NCBI GenBank assembly: GCA_021732745.1
Contig: JAKFUK010000001.1
Location: forward strand, 942,931 to 1,006,930
Direction: 5' to 3'
DNA length: 64,000 nt
Origin: Nevskia sp.
GTDB taxonomy: Bacteria > Pseudomonadota > Gammaproteobacteria > Nevskiales > Nevskiaceae
A model generated the notes under the pieces. It saw nothing but the letters and a program-made list of their open reading frames with translations. It searched no databases and was not told the origin of the DNA. This document shows, in pieces, positions 43,853 through 51,337 of this stretch. Numbering within the stretch: position 1 is the stretch's first letter; every line of letters begins with the position of its first letter. Made by a program: the position numbers and the translations under genes.

Positions 43853-45007
43853 TTACTTGCGATCCTTGATCGGCACGAACGTCAGATCTTCTGGCCCGAC
43901 ATAGTTCGCGCTCGGGCGAATGATCTTGCCGTCGATGCGCTGCTCGATGACGTGCGCGCTCCAGCCGCTGGTACGCGCGATCACGAACAGCGGCGTGAAC
44001 ATCGCGGTCGGCACGCCCATCACGTGGTAGCTGACGGCGGAGAACCAGTCGAGGTTCGGGAACATTTTCTTGATGTCCCACATCACCGTTTCCAGCCGTT
44101 CGGCGATGTCGAACATCTTGGTGCTGCCGGCTTCGATCGACAGATCCTTGGCGACCTGCTTGATCACCTTGTTGCGCGGATCGCTGACCGTGTAGACCGG
44201 GTGGCCGAAGCCGATGACCACTTCCTTCTTCTCGACGCGGGCCTTGATGTCCGCTTCCGCTTCATCCGGCGAGTCGTAGCGCTTCTGGATCTCGAAGGCC
44301 ACTTCGTTGGCACCGCCGTGCTTCGGGCCACGCAGTGCGCCAATGCCGCCGACGATGCAGGAATACAGATCCGAACCGGTGCCAGCGACCACACGGCTGG
44401 CGAAGGTGGAGGCATTGAACTCGTGCTCCGCGTACAGCACCAGCGAGGTGTGCATCGCCTTGACCCACGAATCCTGCGGCTTCACACCATGCAGCAGGTG
44501 CAGGAAGTGACCGCCAATAGAGTCGTCATCGGTTTCGACGTCGATGATGTTGCCGTTGTGGCTGTAGTGGTACCAGTACAGCAGCATCGAACCGAGCGAG
44601 GCCATCAGCTTGTCGGCGATGTCGCGGGCACCCGGATGGTTGTGGTCGTCCTTCTCGGGCAGCACGCAGCCGAGTGCGGAAACGCCGGTGCGCATCACGT
44701 CCATCGGGTGCGATGCGGCCGGAAGCTGTTCCAGCACGGCCTTGACCGCCGCCGGCAGGCCGCGCAGCGCCTTGAGCTTGGTCTTGTAGGCCTTCAGCTC
44801 GGCGGCGTTCGGCAGCTTGCCGTGGACCAGCAGGTGGGCGATTTCTTCAAATTCGCAGGCGGAGGCGACATCGAGGATGTCGTAGCCACGGTAGTGCAGG
44901 TCGTTGCCGGTACGGCCGACGGTGCACAGCGCGGTGTTGCCGGCGGTGGTGCCGCTGAGGGCGACGGACTTCTTCGGCTTGAAGCCGGGGGCGGCGGTTT
45001 CGCTCAT
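43853..45007 (-). CDS. prpC: 2-methylcitrate synthase PrpC
   Basis: This 384-residue citrate-synthase-family enzyme starts [20 protein letters not shown], with the PrpC-type opening KSVALSGxxAGxTALCTVG. Catalytic regions include [23 protein letters not shown] and the [18 protein letters not shown] stretch. It condenses propionyl-CoA with oxaloacetate. GGAGAG upstream of the ATG at 45005-45007 supports this start. It is second in the operon. Confidence 0.95.
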   Translation of the reverse strand: MSETAAPGFKPKKSVALSGTTAGNTALCTVGRTGNDLHYRGYDILDVASACEFEEIAHLLVHGKLPNAAELKAYKTKLKALRGLPAAVKAVLEQLPAASHPMDVMRTGVSALGCVLPEKDDHNHPGARDIADKLMASLGSMLLYWYHYSHNGNIIDVETDDDSIGGHFLHLLHGVKPQDSWVKAMHTSLVLYAEHEFNASTFASRVVAGTGSDLYSCIVGGIGALRGPKHGGANEVAFEIQKRYDSPDEAEADIKARVEKKEVVIGFGHPVYTVSDPRNKVIKQVAKDLSIEAGSTKMFDIAERLETVMWDIKKMFPNLDWFSAVSYHVMGVPTAMFTPLFVIARTSGWSAHVIEQRIDGKIIRPSANYVGPEDLTFVPIKDRK

Positions 45008-45073
45008 CTCATCTCTCCGTTTTGGTTGTTGTTCCCGCAGCAGCGGGCATCTGACTTTTGATTTGACGGTGCA

Positions 45074-45101
45074 ACTGGATCCCGGCTTTCGCCGGGATGA
45101 C
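45074..45101. repeat. GGATCCCGGCTTTCGCCGGGAT element
   Basis: A single short palindrome of the family also seen at 57911 and 58754 lies in the 103-base prpB-prpC gap. Confidence 0.75.
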
Positions 45102-45110
45102 GCTATCGCG

Positions 45111-45995
45111 TCACTTCTTCTTCGCGGCGAATAGCGCATCGAGACGGTTCTCGAACGCGTGATAGCCGATGCGGTCGTACAACTCCATGCGGGTCTGCAT
45201 GGTGTCGATGACATCCTTCTGATGGCCGTTGGCGCGCACCGATTCGTAGACCGCTTCCGCCGCCTTGTTCGCTGCGCGGAAGGCGCTCAGCGGGTATAGC
45301 TGGATGGCCACACCGACCGAGGCCAGTTCGTCACGCGTAAACAGCGGGGTTGCACCGAACTCGGTGATGTTGGCCAGCACCGGCACTTTCACGGCGTCGA
45401 CGAAGCGCTGGTAGGTCGGCAGGTCGTAGGCGGCTTCGGCAAAGATCGCGTCGGCACCGGCTTCGACACAGGCGATCGAGCGTTCGATGGCGGCATCGAC
45501 CCCTTCGGCCTGGATGGCGTCGGTGCGGGCGATCAGGAAGAAAGCTTCATCGGTGCGGGCGTCGGCGGCAGCCTTGACCCGGTCCGCCATTTCGCCCTGT
45601 GACACGATTTCCTTGCCCGGACGATGGCCGCAGCGCTTGGCACCCACCTGATCCTCGATATGGCAGGCGGCAGCACCGGCCTTGATCAGCGACTTCACCG
45701 TGCGCTCGATGTTGAAGGCGCTGGCCCCGAATCCGGTGTCGATGTCGACGAGCAGCGGCAGGTCGCAGACATCGGTGATCCGGCGGGTGTCGATCAGCAC
45801 GTCGTCCATCGTGTTGATGCCGAGGTCCGGCATGCCGAGCGAACCGGCGGCGACGCCGCCGCCCGACAGGTAGATCGCCTTGAAACCGGCGCGCTTGGCC
45901 AGCAGCGCGTGGTTGGCGTTGATCGCGCCGATGATCTGCAGCGGCGACTCGGCAGCGAGAGCGGCGCGGAAACGGGCACCGGCGGAAGACGTCAT
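45111..45995 (-). CDS. prpB: 2-methylisocitrate lyase PrpB
   Basis: This 294-residue protein of the isocitrate-lyase superfamily carries the catalytic loop KRCGH at 120-124, preceded by [10 protein letters not shown], plus [20 protein letters not shown] and LVDIDTGFG for metal binding. It cleaves 2-methylisocitrate to pyruvate and succinate, the last step of the cycle. AGGAG with seven-base spacing precedes the ATG. It is first gene of the operon, facing prpR. Confidence 0.95.
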   Translation of the reverse strand: MTSSAGARFRAALAAESPLQIIGAINANHALLAKRAGFKAIYLSGGGVAAGSLGMPDLGINTMDDVLIDTRRITDVCDLPLLVDIDTGFGASAFNIERTVKSLIKAGAAACHIEDQVGAKRCGHRPGKEIVSQGEMADRVKAAADARTDEAFFLIARTDAIQAEGVDAAIERSIACVEAGADAIFAEAAYDLPTYQRFVDAVKVPVLANITEFGATPLFTRDELASVGVAIQLYPLSAFRAANKAAEAVYESVRANGHQKDVIDTMQTRMELYDRIGYHAFENRLDALFAAKKK

Positions 45996-46082
45996 GAGCA
46001 GCTCCTCGAAGATCAGGCGGGCGACAGGGCCGCTAGCTGCGGACCTCAGCGGCCCGCCGGTGGTGACGGGCGGGTCTCTTAC

Positions 46083-46097
46083 TCAAGACGCGTGCCA
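46083..46097 (-). promoter_or_regulatory. Sigma-54 (RpoN) promoter for prpB-prpC-acnD
   Basis: On the minus strand TGGCAC (46097-46092), five bases, then TTGA (46086-46083). It matches the -24/-12 consensus TGGCAC-N5-TTGC except for one base in the -12 element. It lies 88 bases upstream of prpB, in the region opposite prpR, a known sigma-54 activator. Confidence 0.7.
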
Positions 46098-46185
46098 TCG
46101 CCGAAGCGGCCCTATCCGTGGTTCGATCATCCATTCAAGCAACTGAAAATATTGATTTTTCTGACATTTAGCCCGAATGCATGGC

Positions 46186-46230
46186 GATGTCGAATCGACA
46201 TCCGGACGTTTCATGCAACATCTGAAACGT
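46186..46230. promoter_or_regulatory. Two dyads in the prpB-prpR intergenic region, probable PrpR sites
   Basis: GATGTCGA-A-TCGACATC (46186-46202) and ACGTTTCA-N9-TGAAACGT (46206-46213 with 46223-46230) are perfect inverted repeats. They lie about 90-145 bases upstream of the sigma-54 promoter, a typical enhancer distance, and 22-67 bases before prpR. Binding by PrpR is inferred from position. Confidence 0.55.
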
Positions 46231-46252
46231 CGCATGGAACATAATCCGCGAC

Positions 46253-47833
46253 ATGCAAAACACCGAATCCGCCCTGCCCGCGATCTGGACCGTCAGCGTC
46301 ACCCGGCTGTCGCGGCTGATGCAGGAAGTCTCGCCGGAATTCGACGGCCGCGCGCTGATCGACCCCATCGACCTCGGCTTCGAGGAAGCGGTCAGCCACA
46401 TCCGCGAGCGGCTGATCACCGATGACTGCGATGTCGTGCTGTCGGCCGGTTCCAACGGCGAATACCTGCGCAACCGCATCGACAAGCCGATCGTGCTGGT
46501 CCGCCCCGACGGCTTCGACCTGATGCAGGCGCTAACCCGAGCGCGCCGCCATTCGAGCCGCATCGGCATCGTCAGCTACGGGGTCGAGTTGCCGGCGTTC
46601 AGCGCTTTCAAGCAGGAATTCGGGCTCAGCATCGAGCAGCGCGCCTACACCCACACCGAGGAAGCGCGCGACCGGGTTGCGGAATTGGTCGGTCTGGGAT
46701 GTGGCGCGATCGTCGGCACCGGCTATGTCTCCGAACTGGCCGACCGCGCCGGAGCCGTCGGCATCCTGATGTACTCGCCGGACTCGATCCGCCGCGCCTT
46801 CGAGCAGGCCATCGACCTCGCCCGCATGCTGACCAATGCCCGCAGCGGTGTCCGCCGCGCGGCGACCGCGCCCGATTCCCGTTACAGCCTGCGGCGATTG
46901 ATCGGCAACAGCGAAACGATGGTGGCGCTACGCGATCAGGTGCGGCTGTTCGGTGCCAGCGACCGCACCGTGCTGATCACCGGCGAAACCGGCACCGGCA
47001 AGGAACTGGTCGCCCAGGCGCTGCATGGCGCGAGCCCCAGGCGAAGTGCTGCGTTCGTGGCGATCAACTGCGGCGCGGTTGCGGAATCGCTGCTCGAATC
47101 GGAACTGTTCGGCTATGCCGATGGCGCTTTCACCGGCTCGCGCCGGGGTGGCCGGGTGGGCCTGATCGAAGCAGCCAACGGCGGCACGCTGTTTCTCGAC
47201 GAGATCGGCGAAATGCCGCTGGCGCTTCAGACCCGGCTGCTGCGGGTGCTGGAGGAGCGCGAGGTGCTGAGGGTCGGCAGCGTGCGGGCAACACCGATCG
47301 ACGTGCGGGTAATCGCCGCCACCCATTGCGAGCTCGACAACCTTGTCCGCGAAGGCCGCTTCCGTCGCGATCTGTACTACCGGCTCAACGTGTTGCGTAT
47401 GTCGCTGGCACCGCTGCGCGAGCATGCCGACGACGTGCCGCTGCTGCTGATGGGCTTCCTGCGCGCAGCCGGTGCCGGCGCGATGGTCATCGACGGCCCG
47501 GCGCAAGCCACGCTGCTGCGCCACGACTGGCCCGGCAACATCCGCGAACTGCGCAACCTGGCCGAACGGATCGCGGTGCTGGGGCATGCGGCGTCGCCGC
47601 TGTCGGCGCTGACCCGGCCGCTGCTGCTGCGCTGTGCGCCGGAGATGTTCGCGGCCCTGTCCGCACCGATCGCCGAAACACTCGTCAGCGGCGAGCACGC
47701 CGTTTCGCGCCAACGCCCCGAGCCGGCAGCCTTGCAAGCGCTGCTGCAACAGCATCGCGGCCAGCGCGGCGCAATGGCTGCGGCACTCGGAGTGTCGCGC
47801 AGCACGCTGTGGCGGTGGATGCAGGACGGATAG
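46253..47833 (+). CDS. prpR: Sigma-54-dependent propionate catabolism activator PrpR
   Basis: This 526-residue protein has an N-terminal PrpR sensory domain (about 1-190, TVSVTRLSRLMQEVSPEFDG near the start; binds 2-methylcitrate in characterised homologues). A sigma-54 AAA+ domain follows, with Walker A GETGTGKE near 243-250 and the sigma-contact loop GAFTGS near 291-296. PrpR proteins keep S in place of the usual final A. The C-terminal HTH is GAMAAALGVSRSTLWRWMQ. It should activate the divergent prp operon from the promoter at 46083. Confidence 0.95.
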   Translation: MQNTESALPAIWTVSVTRLSRLMQEVSPEFDGRALIDPIDLGFEEAVSHIRERLITDDCDVVLSAGSNGEYLRNRIDKPIVLVRPDGFDLMQALTRARRHSSRIGIVSYGVELPAFSAFKQEFGLSIEQRAYTHTEEARDRVAELVGLGCGAIVGTGYVSELADRAGAVGILMYSPDSIRRAFEQAIDLARMLTNARSGVRRAATAPDSRYSLRRLIGNSETMVALRDQVRLFGASDRTVLITGETGTGKELVAQALHGASPRRSAAFVAINCGAVAESLLESELFGYADGAFTGSRRGGRVGLIEAANGGTLFLDEIGEMPLALQTRLLRVLEEREVLRVGSVRATPIDVRVIAATHCELDNLVREGRFRRDLYYRLNVLRMSLAPLREHADDVPLLLMGFLRAAGAGAMVIDGPAQATLLRHDWPGNIRELRNLAERIAVLGHAASPLSALTRPLLLRCAPEMFAALSAPIAETLVSGEHAVSRQRPEPAALQALLQQHRGQRGAMAAALGVSRSTLWRWMQDG

Positions 47834-47892
47834 ACGACGCGCCGCATGCGAACATCCGCCATCCCCCGAAAGCCTCCGAAAGCTCCCGAAAG

Positions 47893-48462
47893 ATGGCCAA
47901 GCTGTACTTCCGCTACGCCGCCATGAACGCCGGCAAATCCACGGCGCTGCTCCAGGTGGCCCACAACTACGAGGAGCGCGGCCAGCGCGTGGATCTGTTC
48001 ACGTCCGCGCTCGATGTCCGTTCCGGCTACGGCCGGATCGCGTCAAGGCTCGGCATGACCCGCGAAGCGGAAGCCTATTCGGCGACCACCGACTTCGCGT
48101 CGATCTACCGGGTTCGCCCCGCACCCGCCTGCATCCTGATCGACGAAGCACAGTTCCTGACCGAGGCGCAGGTGATCCAGCTGCATCGCAACGCGCATCT
48201 GAACGGCATTCCGGCGATCTGCTACGGCATCCGTAGCGATTTTCGCGGCGAGGCCTTTCCAGGATCGCGCGCCCTGCTGACCATTGCTGACGACCTCGAA
48301 GAAATGAAAACCGTCTGCCGCTGCGGCCGCAAGGCGACCATGAACCTGCGATTCGACTCAACCGGCCAGCAGGCGCTGTTCGGCGAACAGGTCGAGATCG
48401 GTGGCGAGGATCGCTACGAGGCGGTCTGTGCGCGGCGTTTCTATACCGGCACCTGCACGTAG
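47893..48462 (+). CDS. tdk: Thymidine kinase
   Basis: This 189-residue protein starts MAKLYFRYAAMNAGKSTALL. P-loop MNAGKST is at about 11-17, Walker B CILIDEAQF near 80, and substrate-lasso residues are FRGEAFPGSRALLTIAD. Zinc cysteines are visible in VCRCGRKA, with a further one in VCARRF. It salvages thymidine to dTMP. The stop TAG (48460-48462) belongs to the palindromic element that follows. It is 59 bases after prpR but functionally unrelated. Confidence 0.92.
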   Translation: MAKLYFRYAAMNAGKSTALLQVAHNYEERGQRVDLFTSALDVRSGYGRIASRLGMTREAEAYSATTDFASIYRVRPAPACILIDEAQFLTEAQVIQLHRNAHLNGIPAICYGIRSDFRGEAFPGSRALLTIADDLEEMKTVCRCGRKATMNLRFDSTGQQALFGEQVEIGGEDRYEAVCARRFYTGTCT

Positions 48463-48525
48463 GTCCGAATTGATCCGGACGCTTTTCGGGTCGACAAGGG
48501 CGCAGTCCGGATGAATCCGGACCTA
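48459..48525. repeat. GTAGGTCCGAATTGATCCGGAC palindromic element
   Basis: The left arm is GTAGGTCCGAATTGATCCGG and the right arm GTCCGGATGAATCCGGACCTAC. A short related half copy (AGGTCCGGATGAACC) is at 51319-51333, after the old yellow enzyme gene. Confidence 0.8.
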
Positions 48526-48535
48526 CGTGCAGCGT

Positions 48536-49144
48536 TCAGGCCCCGTGGGCATCCATCAAGGTCCGCGCCGCGACCAAGGCGCTGGTCACCGGCCCGCCTT
48601 TCGGAAAGGTGAGGCGCGCCAGGTAGCCGCCTTCCATCAGCAGCATCAGCGCATCGCCCAACTGCTCGGGATCGCGTGCCTGCATGGCGCTGGCCAGCGC
48701 CCGGAAGCGGCGGCGGATCTCGCTCTTGTGGCTGACCACCACGGCGCGGCCGGGATGATCGTCCTCGACGATCTCGACCGCTGCATTGGCCAGCCCGCAG
48801 CCGCGCGATTCCTTCGAGCAGGTCTTGTTGACGTGAGCGGCGAACAACGCTTCCACCTGCTGGCGCGGCGCACCGTCGAAGGGCGCGACGACGCCATCCC
48901 ACCAGGTCCAGAAGTGCGCGTCCTTGTAGCGCAGATAGTCGGCGACCAGCTCGTCCTTCGACGGGAAGCTGCGGTAGAAGCTCATCTTGTTGGTGCCGGC
49001 GGCGCAGACGATGGCGTCGATGCCGACCGCGCGAATGCCGTGCCGGTAGAACAGCTCGCAGGCGGTTTCGAAGATGCGGTCGCGCACGCGCGGCTTGGCC
49101 GCCGGTTCGCAAAGGCTTAAGTCTTCGGGTCTGACGACGCTCAT
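48536..49144 (-). CDS. TetR family transcriptional repressor
   Basis: This 202-residue protein has the TetR helix-turn-helix at about 22-65 (RVRDRIFETACELFYRHGIR, then VCAAGTNKMSFYRSFPSKDEL). The C-terminal ligand domain has ETCSKESRGCGLAN-like sequence with two cysteines (KTCSKESRGCGLANAAVEI). It is divergent from an SDR and an old yellow enzyme gene. Two palindromes in the shared promoter (49188-49230) are the likely operators. The effector is unknown, perhaps an electrophile. Confidence 0.9.
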   Translation of the reverse strand: MSVVRPEDLSLCEPAAKPRVRDRIFETACELFYRHGIRAVGIDAIVCAAGTNKMSFYRSFPSKDELVADYLRYKDAHFWTWWDGVVAPFDGAPRQQVEALFAAHVNKTCSKESRGCGLANAAVEIVEDDHPGRAVVVSHKSEIRRRFRALASAMQARDPEQLGDALMLLMEGGYLARLTFPKGGPVTSALVAARTLMDAHGA

Positions 49145-49187
49145 CTCGTGACACTCGATTCCGGATCAGGATTTGCTTGACAGCGAT

Positions 49188-49230
49188 GTTACCGATCAGT
49201 AACGTACGGTCACTGTTACCGATCGGTAAC
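49188..49230. promoter_or_regulatory. Paired TetR operators
   Basis: GTTACCGATCGGTAAC at 49215-49230 is a perfect 16-base palindrome. GTTACCGATCAGTAAC at 49188-49203 differs by one base. Their centres are 27 bases apart. They lie between the TetR gene and the SDR gene. Confidence 0.85.
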
Positions 49231-49307
49231 AAGGCGTAGGGTCGCGGTGTTGCAGCTTCGTGTCAAGCCGAAGACACCGAACCACGCCCCCTTCAGGAGA
49301 ATGACAG

Positions 49308-50033
49308 ATGAGCAAGATTGCCCTGATCACCGGTGCTGCCAAAGGCATCGGCTTCGAAACCGCCCGCCAGCTCGCCCAGACCGGCGTCCATGTGATCGTC
49401 GCCGCGCGCAGCCAGGCCAAGGCCGATGAAGCCGCCGCCGCGCTGAAAGCCGAAGGTCTGACCGTCGAAGCGCTGGCGCTGGAAGTGACCGACGCTGCCA
49501 GCATCGCCGCCGCCGTGACCAGCGTCACCGCCAGGCACGGACGACTCGACATCCTGATCAACAACGCCGGCGTGATGCAGGACGATGGCTCGAAGAAGGT
49601 CAGCGAGCAGAGCCTCGCGGTCTGGCACAGCACTTTCGACACCAACGTGTTCGGCGTGATTGCCGTGACCCAGGCTTTCCTGCCGCTGCTGCACAAGTCT
49701 GCGGCCGGGCGGATCGTGAACCTGTCGAGCATCCTCGGCTCCAACACCCTGCATTCGATCCCCGGCTCGCCGATCTACGACTTCAAGATCCCGGCCTACA
49801 ACGTCTCCAAGACCGCGCTGAACGGCTGGACTGTGCAGCTGGCCTACGAACTGCGCGACACCACGATCAAGGTCAACGCCGCACACCCGGGCCATGTCCA
49901 GACCGACATGGGCGGCGCCAGCGCGCCGATGGCCATCCCCGATGGCGCCAAGACCAGCGTGCAACTGGCGCTGCTGCCGGCCGATGGCCCGAACGGCGGC
50001 TACTTCCACATGGGCGAAACGCTGCCCTGGTAA
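49308..50033 (+). CDS. Short-chain dehydrogenase/reductase (SDR)
   Basis: This 241-residue classical SDR carries TGAAKGIG at 8-15, NNAGVMQ near 83, catalytic Ser in RIVNLSSILGS and YNVSK further on. AGGAGA precedes the ATG at normal spacing. It probably reduces a carbonyl compound. Its operators imply TetR control, shared with the old yellow enzyme gene downstream. A large palindrome lies between those two genes. Confidence 0.9.
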   Translation: MSKIALITGAAKGIGFETARQLAQTGVHVIVAARSQAKADEAAAALKAEGLTVEALALEVTDAASIAAAVTSVTARHGRLDILINNAGVMQDDGSKKVSEQSLAVWHSTFDTNVFGVIAVTQAFLPLLHKSAAGRIVNLSSILGSNTLHSIPGSPIYDFKIPAYNVSKTALNGWTVQLAYELRDTTIKVNAAHPGHVQTDMGGASAPMAIPDGAKTSVQLALLPADGPNGGYFHMGETLPW

Positions 50034-50063
50034 CGGGGCGCTCAGCAGACAGATAACCGCAAC

Positions 50064-50187
50064 GGTTAAACGCAAAGGCGCGAAGGGAAAAGAAAGGACG
50101 CAAAGAACAACTCAAGGAAAGCCCGAAGAGTCTTCGCTTTCCCTTTGCGTCCTTTCTTGGCTGTTCCTTTGCGCCTTTGCGTTTAAC
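50064..50187. repeat. Large inverted repeat (GTTAAACGCAAAGGCGC family)
   Basis: GGTTAAACGCAAAGGCGC is mirrored by GCGCCTTTGCGTTTAAC, with inner arms AGAAAGGACGCAAAGAAC and CCTTTGCGTCCTTTCTTGG. The whole folds into one long hairpin in the SDR-old yellow enzyme gap, a design like 37572-37676. Confidence 0.85.
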
Positions 50188-50234
50188 TTTTGATTTTCCT
50201 TGAAAACTTCAGACTCAAATACCGGAGACACCGC

Positions 50235-51311
50235 ATGACCCAGAAACTGCTCACCCCGATCAAGGTCGGCCACCTGACCCTGCCGAACCGCCTGGTGATG
50301 GCGCCGCTGACCCGCGCTCGCGCTGGCCGCAGCCATGTGCCGCATGCGCTGATGGCCGAGTACTACAGCCAGCGCGCCAGCGCCGGGCTGATCATGACCG
50401 AGTGCACGATGGTGGCTGGCGATGCCAGCGCATTCATCGGCGAAGGCGGCATCTTCAGCGATGACACCGTCGCCGGCTGGAAGCTGGTCACCGATGCGGT
50501 CCACGCCAAGGGCGGCCGGATCATCATGCAGATCTGGCATCCGGGCCGCGCCGCCCATTCCGGCATCAACGACGTCCAGCCGATTTCCTCGGCCGCCGTC
50601 GCGATTCCCGATGAAACCCACACGCTCAAGGGCAAGCTGCCCTACGAAGTGCCGCGCGTGCTGGAAGAATCCGAGATGCCCGGCATCGTCGAACTGTTCC
50701 GCAAGGCCGCAGAACGTGCCAAGGCCGCCGGCTTCGACGGCGTGCAGATTCACGGTGCCCACGGCTATCTGATCGACCAGTTCCTGCGCGACAGCCACAA
50801 CACCCGCACCGACAGCTACGGCGGCACGCTCGAAAAGCGCGCCCGCCTGCTGCTGGAAGTGACCGATGCCGCGATCAGCGTGTTCGGTGCCGATGGCGTG
50901 TCGATCCGCATCTCGCCGATCGTGCAGTTCAACAACATGAGCGATTCGAATCCGAAGGCGCTGGTCGAGTACGTCGCCAAGCAGATGTCCGCGCGCAAGA
51001 TCGCTTTCTTCGAACTGCGCCACGACCAGTGGGATCGCCCGGAAGAACTGGAACTGGCCAAGATCGCCCGCGAGCACTTCAAGGGTGTGCTGATGCTCAA
51101 CGGCGGCTTCGATCAGGCGGCAGGCGAAGCGGCGGTGGCGGAAGGTCGGGCCGACGCCATCGTCTACGGCAAGCTGTTCATCGCCAATCCGGATCTGGTC
51201 GAGCGGTTTGCCGTCCGCGGCCCGCTGAACGCGCTCGATTTCAAGACGCTTTACGGCGGCGACGGGCACGGTTACACCGATTATCCGGCGCTGGAAACGG
51301 CCGAGGCCTGA
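50235..51311 (+). CDS. Old yellow enzyme family FMN reductase (NemA-like)
   Basis: This 358-residue barrel protein has the OYE motifs VGHLTLPNRLVMAPLTRAR, GGRIIMQIWHPGRAAH, VQIHGAHGYLIDQFLRDSHN and TRTDSYGGTLEKRARLL. It reduces activated alkenes, nitro compounds or quinones with NAD(P)H. In E. coli, nemA is controlled by a TetR-type electrophile sensor, a useful parallel to the arrangement here. The gene probably shares the TetR-regulated transcript with the SDR. Confidence 0.9.
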   Translation: MTQKLLTPIKVGHLTLPNRLVMAPLTRARAGRSHVPHALMAEYYSQRASAGLIMTECTMVAGDASAFIGEGGIFSDDTVAGWKLVTDAVHAKGGRIIMQIWHPGRAAHSGINDVQPISSAAVAIPDETHTLKGKLPYEVPRVLEESEMPGIVELFRKAAERAKAAGFDGVQIHGAHGYLIDQFLRDSHNTRTDSYGGTLEKRARLLLEVTDAAISVFGADGVSIRISPIVQFNNMSDSNPKALVEYVAKQMSARKIAFFELRHDQWDRPEELELAKIAREHFKGVLMLNGGFDQAAGEAAVAEGRADAIVYGKLFIANPDLVERFAVRGPLNALDFKTLYGGDGHGYTDYPALETAEA

Positions 51312-51337
51312 GCGGCGCAGGTCCGGATGAACCTGGA

